From NCBI GenBank assembly GCA_026545765.1, contig CM048840.1, positions 84,162,877 to 84,226,876 of the forward strand: DNA of 64,000 bases. The letters run 5' to 3'. Made by a program: the position numbers and the translations under genes. Below, piece after piece: positions 22,438 through 33,100 of this stretch. Origin of the DNA: Plantago major. Lineage: Eukaryota > Streptophyta > Magnoliopsida > Lamiales > Plantaginaceae. How positions within the stretch are numbered: position 1 is the first letter of the stretch; each line of letters opens with the position of its first letter. The notes beneath the pieces were generated by a model. The model worked only from the letters and a program-made list of their open reading frames with translations, made no database searches and was not told the DNA's origin.

Positions 22438-23373
22438 TCAACACTTAGGCGCTTGAGAAGACACCTTAGACACACGACATAACTTGAAAACGCTGAACGT
22501 CTTACTCTCTCAAAGCAACTTACTTACTCTCAAAGCTTTCTGTTGCGACCAAAGCTTTTGATCTTGCGTAACACTGAAGTTCTAAGTGTCCTGATCCTAA
22601 ACAAGCATAGCTATCTGTGAAAGAGTTGAACGAAAGATCAAGTATCTGAGATTCATTCTCTTGAACATTTATCTAAGACTTGGGTCAGTAAAAAGAACAA
22701 GATACCATACATTGAAAAGTGTATTAAGTATACTTGATTCACAGAGCTATCTGAATAACTGAATAAGTTATTAAAGAAGCTCATCTGACAACTCAAACCA
22801 AAACCAACACCGTGAATGGCGGCGTGGAGTACGTGAAGTACTTAGTTTGAAAAATCGGGGAATAACTCCAAGGTTACCGAGTATAGGAAGTACTTGATTT
22901 GGGAAACTAAGGAATAACTCAAGGTTATTGAGTATAGGAAGTACTTAGCTTGGGAAGCTAGGAATAACTCAAAGGTTTCGAGTGCAGAAGTACTTGGTCA
23001 GTGAAGCGGGGAACAACTCGGGGGAACATTTGGTTGGGAACCAATTGTTTAAGAATCTTAGAATAGGTTTATTGTAAGGTGAACTCAATTATCATTCTAG
23101 TGAATTCTAGGTCTCGATAGACCAAGTGGATTAGTTGGAGGATTACGCCACCTCCAGATACCACTATACTTCTCGTGTTATTTACCTTCGTATTTACATT
23201 TCAAAACAACACACACACACACACTTTAACTGTTTCTGCACTTATCTTTATTAAGTCTTTCGCGCTCTGATTCTAAGTATCAGATATCTGAGAAATAGTT
23301 TTTATCGACAAAAGTTTTAAAAGACTATTCGCCCCCCTCGGTCTTTTACTTTGTCGTTATCTGGACCAACAAG

Positions 23374-23391
23374 TGGTATCGAGCGAGGTTC
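23374..23391 (+). other. Primer-binding site of the SIRE-type element (initiator tRNA-Met type)
   Basis: TGGTATCGAGCGAGGTT sits two bases after the 5' LTR. The usual copia site begins TGGTATCAGAGC, so one base appears lost after TGGTATC and another changed. Initiator tRNA-Met is the usual primer of plant copia elements. Confidence 0.75.
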
Positions 23392-23478
23392 ACAAGCCTA
23401 CGCTGAACCTAGATCCCAGATAGGTGAAGGAACTTTGTCCATTTTCGAGGACTATTTAATTTGTGTGTTAAATGCGGT

Positions 23479-24484
23479 ATGTCTCGAGTGATGCACCCAT
23501 TCTCAAACCAGAGAATTACGAAATGGAAAAATAACATGATGCTCCACCTTGAAGCCATAAGTAAGTGATAAAGAATGGCCCAATAGTCATTCAACAACTC
23601 AAACAAGTCATGGAGGTTTCTAATGGTAGAGACAGAGATCAAAGCGAAGGATCTTCACAAACCGATGCGTCAACAAGTGGGAAATCTACTAGTCAAGTTA
23701 TTTACGAACCAAAGCCCAGAGAACTCTGGATATCGGAAGATGCCAAGAGAAATCGTCTGGATGGTCAAGCTCATAATATCATCATCAGATCGACACCGGA
23801 GCACATACAGTGTAAACTGTGGGGTGCTAAAACGGTGAAAGTTGCCTGGCAACTGATTGAAGAAATCTGCGGGCCGAGAAAACCAAAGAAAACAAGTTCG
23901 AAGTTCTCAAGTTGAAATTTCAAAATTTCAAACAAGGACCCACTGAAACTCGGGAAGAACTTGATTTCAGATTTACCACTCTCATGAGTGACATGGCGAC
24001 TCTTGGGAAAGCAGATACTCCGGTCGGAAAAGATTAAGACTATTGTCGAAGTCTTAACCACAACCGGGAGCATACCAAATTTTTATTTTAACCAAGGAAT
24101 GCCAAATATCACTCAAGGAACTTTTCTCTCATCTTGCTCTTGATTATGAGACAACTCAAAGAGAACAAACAACGAAAAGTTGCAAAACGTTGCTCTAGTC
24201 ACTCAAGGAACTTCAAAAGAAGAAAAGCAAGGAAGAAATCGAGGATGCTCTTGCTGCAAGCAAATGAGCAAATATATCACGAGAAATTGAAAGAAGGAAA
24301 GCGAAGAAGTTGAAGAAGCATCTAGGCTCAAACTATCACCAAGTACAAAAATATGCAAAGCTCATTTGAACAAGCCCATTTCGAAAGCATCATGTCTTGA
24401 GGAAGCGAAATTGGAAGCGATATCTTTCTATTGTCGAAACCGCCGCCACTTCAAGAAGGATTGTCCCGCCTCAACAAACTAAGG
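23479..24484 (+). pseudogene. Gag of the SIRE-type element, many frameshifts
   Basis: Read across frames, the gag core is recognisable: WKNNMMLHLEAI near 23.53 kb, LDGQAHNIIIRSTPEH, AKTVKVAWQLIEEICGP near 23.84 kb, then FEVLKLKFQNFKQGPTETRE and LDFRFTTLMSDMATLGK. A zinc knuckle near 24.43 kb reads FYCRNRRHFKKDCP, with its first Cys missing (Ser in its place). At least five small insertions or deletions and stops break it, for example where a W codon should follow NYEM near 23.52 kb. It would coat the RNA and form the particle; this copy is not translatable as it stands. Confidence 0.75.
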
Positions 24485-24861
24485 ACGGTGACAAGAAAGA
24501 TAGGAAAATCTTGAAGAAGCCGTAAAGCGTTAATAGCGAAGAAAGAAAGAAAATCCAAATTCAACTAGATGCTCTGAGCGTTGAGATGATTTTGAAGATG
24601 ACAATTCAGATGACTCAACCTTACCATCACCGTAATTATGTGGAGTTACTCATGATATAATCGACTTGACCTCAAGAAGAATGAAATGTGTGGAGTTCTT
24701 TGAAATTGTGGTCCGGACATCTCCAACATAGAAAAGCTCTTATGGTGATGAGGTAACACATAATTCTGTTATACTTATGAAAGTGATGAAGAGGAAATAA
24801 AAATCTAGAAAATCTCGTGAAAGAACTTGACATCTATGAAAGAATTTCTAATGATCCGAGC

Positions 24862-25921
24862 TAGAAAACCTTGAAGAAGAAAAGAATTCTCTTGAAAAGG
24901 AAAATTCTCAATTAGTTAAAGAATTTGAGAGAAAGGATGCTGAAAATGCATCTCTCAAAGCTCAGATATCTGAGACTGAAAAGTCACATAAAGAAGCAAT
25001 GGCTGAATTACGAAAGAATTATGAAGATCTTCTTTCTGAGAACAAGGAACTCAAGAAGAAAGAATTATCTTTTCAATCTTATGCCAAAGCTAGTGACACT
25101 CTTACTGAAGTACAATCTTACTTAAGAGATCCTTCAGAAAAGAAAGGACTTGGTGAATACACATGATTGTTCTATCACTCGAATAAGAGTAAGGAGGGAA
25201 GAACATTTGTAAGTACTCAAAGAGCGGTTCCCATGCAATCTATAGTATCGGTGAGAAGACAAAGATTGTTGACAAAGGAAAGGCAGTTGCGACCAAACCT
25301 TTGTGGGAAAAACAAGTCAAAAACAAAACTGTTGGGCACGTCTCTGAAAAGAAACACAACACTGAAAAGTGTAAACACCCACAGTGCTATGTCTCTCAAA
25401 AAGGTAGAATTGCAGGAGCTGGCAAATTCTTCCATGTCACTTTTTCTGGAAAGAAATTGGACCAACCAGAGACTAGCAAAGCTGCTGAGAAAAGATCTCA
25501 GATAGCTTCAAGTGCTCGAAACGGTATTGGCTACAAAGGCATCGGAAAACAACTTGCTCATGAGTACAAGCAGGAGCAAGAACGATGGCTGAAAGCTAGA
25601 ATTGCTCAAAGCAATTATCAAAAGTGGAAGTTAAATCAAGCCACTGAAAATCAATGCTGGCTAGAAGAAATCGGCAGAAGGCTAAGTTTCTTTGAAAAGC
25701 AAACTCAGAAACCTGACAGGTATCTAAAAGCATCATATGGAGCACCTAGGAACACACCAAGGAAGAAAATAATTCTTACTAATGATAACATTCATTCAAA
25801 TAGAATTCCTCCTTACGTTCCTGTCAGACAAAAGCATATTTCAAAGAAATTCATTCAAAAATGGATTCCTACTGGAAGAACTTTTAATTCTGACGGTTCT
25901 ATCAAAGATATGAGAACCTAA
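24862..25921 (+). pseudogene. Coiled-coil region between gag and protease of the SIRE-type element
   Basis: From 24862 one frame encodes about 100 residues of near-perfect heptads (LENLEEEKNSLEKENSQLVK onward, ending near KELSFQS), then a stop at about 25164. After a shift, a basic region follows (25301-25921) with HNTEKCKHPQC and many Lys/Gln/Arg. It ends at TAA (25919-25921), in the same frame as the protease start. SIRE-type gag proteins are known for such coiled coils. The single stop before protease could be a natural gag/pol boundary. Confidence 0.6.
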
Positions 25922-27719
25922 TCTCCTATTTCCTGTTGTGTGCAGAATGCCTCCTGGACTAAAGCACAATGGCTATCTGATAGTGGATGCGGAAAGCACA
26001 TGACAGGAGACAAAGCAAATCTGGTTGATTACAAAGCTTGCAACACAGGACCAGATATCGATTTTTGGAGGAGAATTAAATCCCTCTCTGGGATTTGGCA
26101 ACGTCAAATTGGGGACTTTAACAATCACTGACGTATTACATGTTAAGGATTTGAAATATAATCTATTTAGCATGAGCCAGTTTGCAGACAAGGGTTTTAC
26201 TATAAAATTCAAAGCTAAATACTGCAAACTAATTGACAATGAGTCAAAGCAGACAGTCTTAGTTGGTCGGCGGAAAGGCAGTCTTTATGTTGCCGATTGG
26301 GCATCTGCCACAACTGAAGAATGTCTCATGGTGAGTCAATCTGGTCACACAGAAGAGCACTGGTTATGGCTCAAAAGAATGAGTCACTTGAACTTCAAAA
26401 CTCTGAATAGACTTGCCAAGAAAGAGTTAGTGGTTGGCCTTCCCAGAACATCTTTCAGAAAGGATGGTATCTGTTCTGCCTGTCAGATGGGGAAACAATC
26501 TAAGATCTCTTTCAAGTCCAAAATCAGACACTCTAGTGTTAGACCACTGCAACTTTTACACATGGATCTTTTTGAATCATCTGTAACTAGTTATGCAGGA
26601 AAGAAGTATGGTTGTTGTAGATGACTTCTCAAGATTCACTTGGGTTGTCTTTCTGAAACACAAATCTGATGCCAGGGTGGAGATACCAAACTTGCTGAAA
26701 AAGCTTGAAGTCATGAAAAATGACAAGGTATCTGCAATCAGAACAGACCATGGTACTGAGTTTGTCAACCAGTACATAAAGGAGTTTTGTACCTGCAAAG
26801 GTATACAACACCAACTTTCCTCTGTAAGAACACCTCAACAAAATGGTGTTGCAGAAAGGAAAAACAGAACCCTTAAAGAAGCTGCAAGGACAATGCTAAC
26901 TGACACTGAAATAAGTGAAATTTATTGGGTTGAAGCTGTAAACACAGCTTGCTACACTCAGAACAGATGTTTGATAAACAAACACCATGACAAGACCCCC
27001 TATGAAATCTTGGTTGGTAGACCCCCTAATATCAAACATCTGAGAGTATTTGGTTGTAGATGTTTTGTTCTAAACAATGGGAAAGATTATCTGAGAACAT
27101 TTCAACCAAAGGCAGATGAAGGTGTTTTTCTTGGTTATTCCACAAATAGCAAAGCCTACAGAGTTTACAACAAAAGAACAAAGAAAATTGAAGAATCAAT
27201 TCATGTTGTATTCTATGAAGGAAATAAGAAAACACCTCCTAATGATGAACTCTCAGAAAGGTTCAAAGAACTATTACTGAGGGATTCTAAAGAAGAATCC
27301 TCAGAAAGGAGAAACATCATTATGGAAAGTGAGGATGACTCTGACGTAGAAAAGCTTGAAATGCCTAGTAACAACAAGATGACTCACAGACATTATGAGG
27401 AATTTCCTATGAGTTTTCCAGAAATGGAACAGGTTATTGAGAACCTTCATCATGAAGAGGTATCTGAAAATAAGAATGCTGAAATGCATGTTCCAGATAT
27501 CTCTAACACTAAAAAAGTGTCAGATATCCATGATATTTCCCATATGTCAGATATCTCAGATACTGAAAAAGTATCAAATCAAAATCTTAGTGATTCACAA
27601 TCAGATCACGTGGATATTGATCCTACTAGCACTAAACCTATGATGAGATGGATCAAAGATCATCCTGCAAAGCATATAATTGGACCAATTAATCGGGTGT
27701 TAGGACTAGGAGAGCAATA
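25922..27719 (+). pseudogene. Protease and integrase of the SIRE-type element, three frameshifts
   Basis: The protease active site is WLSDSGCGKHMTGD near 25.98 kb. After a one-base shift near 26055 comes FGGELNPSLGFGNVKLG, then the GAG-pre-integrase zinc block (HLNFKTLNRLAKKELV with C-x2-C, ICSACQMGKQSK). A second shift near 26611 leads into the integrase core: D in LLHMDLF, D in RTDHGTEFVN near 26.75 kb, E in NGVAERKNRTLKEAA near 26.86 kb. The 375-codon frame then runs through PNIKHLRVFGCRCFVL and a long acidic linker with DISDTEKVSD-like repeats up to TAG at 27718. A third shift near 27.70 kb separates it from the reverse transcriptase. Confidence 0.87.
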
Positions 27720-29300
27720 GCTGAAAATGCTAACTCTCTCTTCGGATGTTTCATCTCGAATATTGAACCTAAAAATATAGAAGAAGCATTAGGAGACCAA
27801 GACTGGATCTCTGCAATGCAAGAAGAGTTGGATCAATTTGAGAGAAACAAAGTCTGGAAACTGGTTCCATTTATAGAAGGAATATCTGTGATTGGAACTA
27901 AATGGGTTTTCAGAAACAAGATGAATGACTCTGGTGAAATAACCAGAAACAAAGCAAGATTGGTTGCCAAGGGATTTACCCAGACTGAAGGTTTAGACTT
28001 TGACGAGTCATATGCACCAGTTGCCAGATTGGATGCAATAAGACTCTTTCTAGCCTTTGCAGCTCATAAAGATTTCAAAGTTTATCAGATGGATGTCAAA
28101 AGTGCATTCTTAAACGGTGAACTTGCAGAAGAAGTTTATGTTGAGCAACCACCTGGCTTTGAAGTTTCCTCAGAAAGTAAAATGGTCTATAAACTACAGA
28201 AAGCTCTGTATGGACTGAAACAGGCTCCAAGAGCATGGTATGACACTTTGGCCAAGTACCTTCTGGAAAGTGGTTTCAAGAAAGGTGAAGTTGATAAAAC
28301 TTTATTCACCTTAAATCATGACGGGAAACTACTCTTAGTTCAAGTATATGTTGATGACATCATATTTGGATCTAAGGACAAGCAACTTTGTAATGACTTT
28401 GCAAATCTCATGAAAAGCAAGTTTGAGATGAGCATGATGGGAGAAATGAATTATTTCCTAGGATTGCAAGTCAAGCAACTCAATGATGGAATATTCATTA
28501 GTCAAACAAAGTATGCAAAAGATATGCACACAAAATTCAATCTTAAGCCTTCTGAAAAGAATGCTAAGATACCTATGAGCATTGGAACCAAAATGACCTA
28601 TAATAAATCATATAAGAGTGTTGAAGAACATAAGTATAGGAAATTGATAGGTTCACTACTTTACCTCACTCCAAGTAGACCTGATATTCAATATGCCGTT
28701 GGAGTATGTGCTAGATTTCAGACAAATCCAATGCAAACACACTACAACATTGCTATGAAAATATTAAGGTACGTAAAGGGTACATTAGATGTAGGATTGT
28801 GGTATCCTAAAGAAAGCGGATTGAGTTTAGCTGGGTACTCAGACGCTGATTATGCTGGATCACTACTTGATAGGAAAATCACCTCAGGAACTTGTCAGTT
28901 TCTGGGTACTAGACTTATCTCATGGTTTAGCAAGAAGCAAAACTCAATTGCAACTTCTACCACAGAGGCTGAATATATTGCTGCTGGTTGTTGTGCAACA
29001 CAAATTCTGTGGATACAACAACAACTTAAAGACTATGGACTCGATGAGAAGAAAACTCCCATTTTCTGTGACAACACAAGTGCTATTGCGATTACACAGA
29101 ATCCTAAATTTCATGCCAGAACAAAGCACATTGATGTTAGACATCACTTCATCAGAGACCATGTTGAAAAGGGCAATATAGAGATACTCAAGATTGGCAC
29201 TGAAGACCAACTTGCAGATATCTTCACTAAGCCACTACAAGAAATTAGATTCTTAGCCTTAAGACATAGTCTTGGACTAATGGAACTACCAATGAACTGA
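27720..29300 (+). CDS. Reverse transcriptase and RNase H of the SIRE-type element, intact frame
   Basis: Open from about 27722 to TGA at 29298-29300; the longest ATG-led frame starts at 27816 (494 residues). Recognisable blocks are [73 protein letters not shown] and the catalytic YVDDIIFGS at nt 28347-28358 (residues 178-181). RNase H has [45 protein letters not shown] and the tail LADIFTKPL. Both catalytic sets look complete. As part of a polyprotein it lacks its own start. It would make cDNA from the element RNA if the upstream frames were repaired by another copy. Confidence 0.92.
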   Translation, partial: AENANSLFGCFISNIEPKNIEEALGDQDWISAMQEELDQFERNKVWKLVPFIEGISVIGTKWVFRNKMNDSGEITRNKARLVAKGFTQTEGLDFDESYAPVARLDAIRLFLAFAAHKDFKVYQMDVKSAFLNGELAEEVYVEQPPGFEVSSESKMVYKLQKALYGLKQAPRAWYDTLAKYLLESGFKKGEVDKTLFTLNHDGKLLLVQVYVDDIIFGSKDKQLCNDFANLMKSKFEMSMMGEMNYFLGLQVKQLNDGIFISQTKYAKDMHTKFNLKPSEKNAKIPMSIGTKMTYNKSYKSVEEHKYRKLIGSLLYLTPSRPDIQYAVGVCARFQTNPMQTHYNIAMKILRYVKGTLDVGLWYPKESGLSLAGYSDADYAGSLLDRKITSGTCQFLGTRLISWFSKKQNSIATSTTEAEYIAAGCCATQILWIQQQLKDYGLDEKKTPIFCDNTSAIAITQNPKFHARTKHIDVRHHFIRDHVEKGNIEILKIGTEDQLADIFTKPLQEIRFLALRHSLGLMELPMN

Positions 29301-29305
29301 AAGAG

Positions 29306-29460
29306 TTCAGGTATCTGGAACGGGCATCCAGAGAAGAGGTATCTGGAACGGGTATCCAGAAAAGAGAAAAGAGAAATCTGGAATGGGTATCCAGAAGTCA
29401 AAAAGGCTAAAAAGCAAAAAGATAGCTTAAGATCTCAGAGACGGGAACTCAGATATCTGA
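29306..29460. repeat. Short imperfect-palindrome repeats after pol
   Basis: TCTGGAACGGGTATCCAGA-like units occur three times (about 29310-29396) and a related one, CTCAGAGACGGGAACTCAGA, at about 29434. In each, the arms pair and the centre is ACGGG or ATGGG. They begin directly after the pol stop. Sireviruses are known for conserved palindromic non-coding motifs, but I cannot say these are the same. Confidence 0.6.
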
Positions 29461-29895
29461 ATCACTCTATAAACGGAGAACACAAAAGAAAATAGTATAA
29501 CTATCTGCAGTCAACTACTCTCTTGAAACTCGCATTATTTCTATCTTGATGAAAAACTTGGAAAAATCCTAAGTATAAGACAGATTCAGATGCAAACAGT
29601 GTTCTTGGTCATACAAAAACGTGATTCAGAAAGCTATGCGCCAAAATTCATTAAATGGGCACCATTACACTTGTTGATTGTGATCATTGCTGAGGAAGCA
29701 ATGGTGACCCTTGATGAAATTAAGCGATTGATCTGTACGGTGGAAATTAATTCACAGTAAATAGTGGACTGTTGAAATTCAGACATGGCCCACTAAGCAT
29801 TTAATGCCGAACTAGCTTTTGCTCACGCCTGCTTGCAAATCACAGATACGTACACACAAAATCAATTTGTATGTATTTGTCTGTTGGGATTCAAC

Positions 29896-29908
29896 TGCTA
29901 TATATATA
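29896..29908 (+). promoter_or_regulatory. Candidate internal TATA box upstream of the extra gene
   Basis: GCTATATATATAGG lies about 200 bp before the ATG at 30101, in an otherwise non-coding stretch (29.46-30.1 kb). The spacing fits a plant promoter with a short leader. An alternative is that the extra gene is made from a spliced full-length RNA. Confidence 0.4.
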
Positions 29909-30100
29909 GGATTTTGGCAAGGAAATCACTTTTGCCTAATCCGAAAAACTCATCTTGCACAAAAATAGCAAATCCTTCTCTTGATTCTCTGCAAAACCTT
30001 CTACAATCTCTGCAAATCAAGATTAAGTTTTTCTGCAAAGAATTACTAAATCAAATCTCTTTCAAACACCGATTTCAAATCCCTACACTATATAAAGAGA

Positions 30101-33100
30101 TGGCCCCTAAAAGTTCAACCACACTGAAATCTCAATCCTCCACTGGTACTGCTGAAAAGCAAGCACCAGAGTTGGTTATTGTGAACAACCGACTGGTAGG
30201 AGATTTTAATCCTGACCATTGGACTTCAAATCACAGAATGATTTGGGGTGGTGCCATGGTTGAGGAATACCTCACGGCTGGAATAGAGAACCAAGCCGAC
30301 AGAAAGCTAATTCTTGACATGCTTGAAAAGGCACAAATCAAGGGCTTTCTATCTGCTCGCCCTAGTGGAATTTCATCACTCGATGTGTTGGAATTCTACA
30401 ACAACTCCAGGATTATTTTCTGTGTTTCTGAAGGCACTGAAATAGTGTCTGTTAAAACCTCAGTCCAAGGAAAGGAAATCCTTCTGGACTTAACAACTTT
30501 CTGTAAGTTGTTTGAGTTTCAAAATCTTGGAAAGGATTTTGAAATAAACACCAAGGATGATGAACTCCTTGAAGGTGTTAAAGAACTGTACAGTGACGTG
30601 TGTGATCTTGAAAAATCAGATACACCCACTGAGTTCAAGCTTGCTGACATCCGAACCAGACATCTGATGGTTCATTGGGATGTACTGGCTTGCATTCTTC
30701 ACAGATGCTTTGATGGTCTACAAGGAGGTCTTGGCGGATAAGCCAAGAACGGTGGATGATGATGTTCTTGCTGAATCAACAAGACAAAAGGCTGGAAAAC
30801 CCTTTTAACTGGGGAAAGTACGCCTTTCTGAAGTTTGTGAAGAAGATTCAAGGCTTCGAGCCTAAGATTACCAAAGGACTAGCTGAGCCAAAGGCCACTG
30901 TAGGATATGGTCTGAAAATATGCTACTTGCTGGAAAAGCTTGGCATTAAGCTCAGAGAGACGGCTGAAATAGCCAACAGTAACCTACTCTACAAATATGA
31001 GTATACAAACTTGATGAAAAAGGTTACTGGGTCTCAGAAAGGTTCTAAGAAGCGAAAGTCTGAAAAGGTATCTGAAGAAAAGGTTGCGACCAAGAAGCCC
31101 AGAACTTCAAGAAAGAAGTCTGCTGGCAAATCAGAAGACACACCCAAAGAGGTTGTCGATTCTCAGATATCTGCAGGCATTGTCGATGAACTGATAAAGG
31201 CAGATGAAATCATCAATGATGAAAAAGAGTTATCAACTACTGAACAAGTAGACTCAGCAAGAGAAAGTGCTTTCAGAAATGTTGCGACTAATGCAGAAAG
31301 CCTTGCTGATGAACTCATAAATGCTGCCAAAAGTGGTGAAAAACACCAAGCCCTATCTGCAGAAACCGCAGGAATAATGGATCAATCAGTTCCCAATGCT
31401 GATGAGAGCTCTGACGATGAAGATGATGAACTGGTCATCTCTCAAGTCCTAGAAAGAACAAAGAGGGCTAAGGTTACTGAAACAGTAACTGGTGATAAGG
31501 TATCTGAAGAAGAACCTACACCACAGGTTGCTGAACCTATAGCAAAGGTTGTTGGTGCAAACACATCATCAGGGAATATTTCTCTTGCACAACTTCAAAA
31601 AGCCCTGATGAGTGATATTTTAGTACTGGCAGATGTTGATGGAAATGCCACATCTAAAAATCTGGAAGAACATTCTATTGACCAATCTTCTGCTTCCAGA
31701 CAACCACAACAACCACAACAGCCACAAGTGGTTGATGAAATGGTAAATGAACTCCATTTCGAACTACCAGCAATACAGTATGCTGAAGAAAATCCTGCAA
31801 ATTAGCAGGTTCCCCAACTCAATGAGAGGGATCAAACTGAGACATCTACTCAGAATGATCAACCAGGGGAGGCAACTGAGTTGCATACTCAGGAAAGGTG
31901 TGAAGTACCAGAAACTTCAAGCAAAGAAACTACACTGGGACAAGAAGACCAAAGTATAGAAAGGTCACAAGTTCCAGAGACCAATCAGCCTGAAATTACT
32001 CAGGTAGCTGACCGGTTTAACTCTTATCTTGTGAAAATTTTTATGCTTGTACATCTTGTTATTTATAAAAATTCTTTGTTACAGGCTGAGTTAGAAACAC
32101 ACAAACAAGAGGAAGCTGAAAAGCTTACCTCAGAAACTGAGAAGGAGGTTTCCTCAACCTCGCCTCTTAAGACATCTAAGCCTGTGTCACAGGTAATAAT
32201 GGATTCTTAAGATAACACTTCTTCAGTTATAAGTTTATGTGCTTAAACATTAAAATAAATGTTTCTAACAGGCTCCAACTGAGATGGAAGAAGATAAGGC
32301 AGAAATGCCAGAGACAAACCCATAGACCAACAAGGTTTCCGAGGGACACATCACTGAGCCTTCTAGCATGAAGGTATATGACATATCAAGTGATAAGTAT
32401 TCTTCATCTTGGGTTATCTTATATCTCTTCTAAAAATATTCAATACTTTCTACTCACAGGATCAATCAAAAGTAGAAATGCACGGGGACAAAGTTGCGAC
32501 ATCCCATGCATCAATGGAAATCGATGAAGCCCCCAAGGCAACATCACTCGAAAGAACACCAGAAACTGAAAAAGTTTCTGAGAAAAATGACTCTGAGCTT
32601 CCTTTTGAGGAAGTAAGTAGCTCAAATCAGAATTCATTAAAAGCATATTTATGCACAAATTCTTTCAAACAATTTCCTAAGTATTGTATCATTTTTGATT
32701 CTCAGGTTCAAGAAAGAAAGGTTGATGAGGACCAGACTTCCAAGTCTCCACCTCACAACAAGATATCTGAGACACCAATTGTCTCAGTAGCACAAGTCTC
32801 TGAGCCTGAAGTACTAACTCAGGTAACTCAGAAACTAAACTACACTTCTACTCAGATATCTACAAAAGTTTTGAAGCTCACTCAAAACTATTTCTTTCAG
32901 ACTCAAACAAGTGCCGAGCAGGTTCCCATTGTTGAGACAAGGGACCTACTTCCCTTCTTCAAAGCTCACACCTTGCCAAAGCACATTAAATGCTTCAAGA
33001 AATGGCAAAGGTTAAGGTACTCTGATCTCTCTGAAATATTGAGAATCACAGATCAACCAAACAGACGAGCACGAGCTCTTAACTTGGAGACATACATCCA

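Larger units (their letters stand above)
21671..23371 (+). repeat. 5' LTR of the SIRE-type element
   Basis: 1701 bp, ending CCAACA two bases before the primer-binding site. Compared with the 3' LTR it has many small clustered differences, often where one copy has CTG and the other CG or ACG. It contains repeated AGATATC motifs, an exact evening element, and a TATA box at 22430. Confidence 0.93.
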
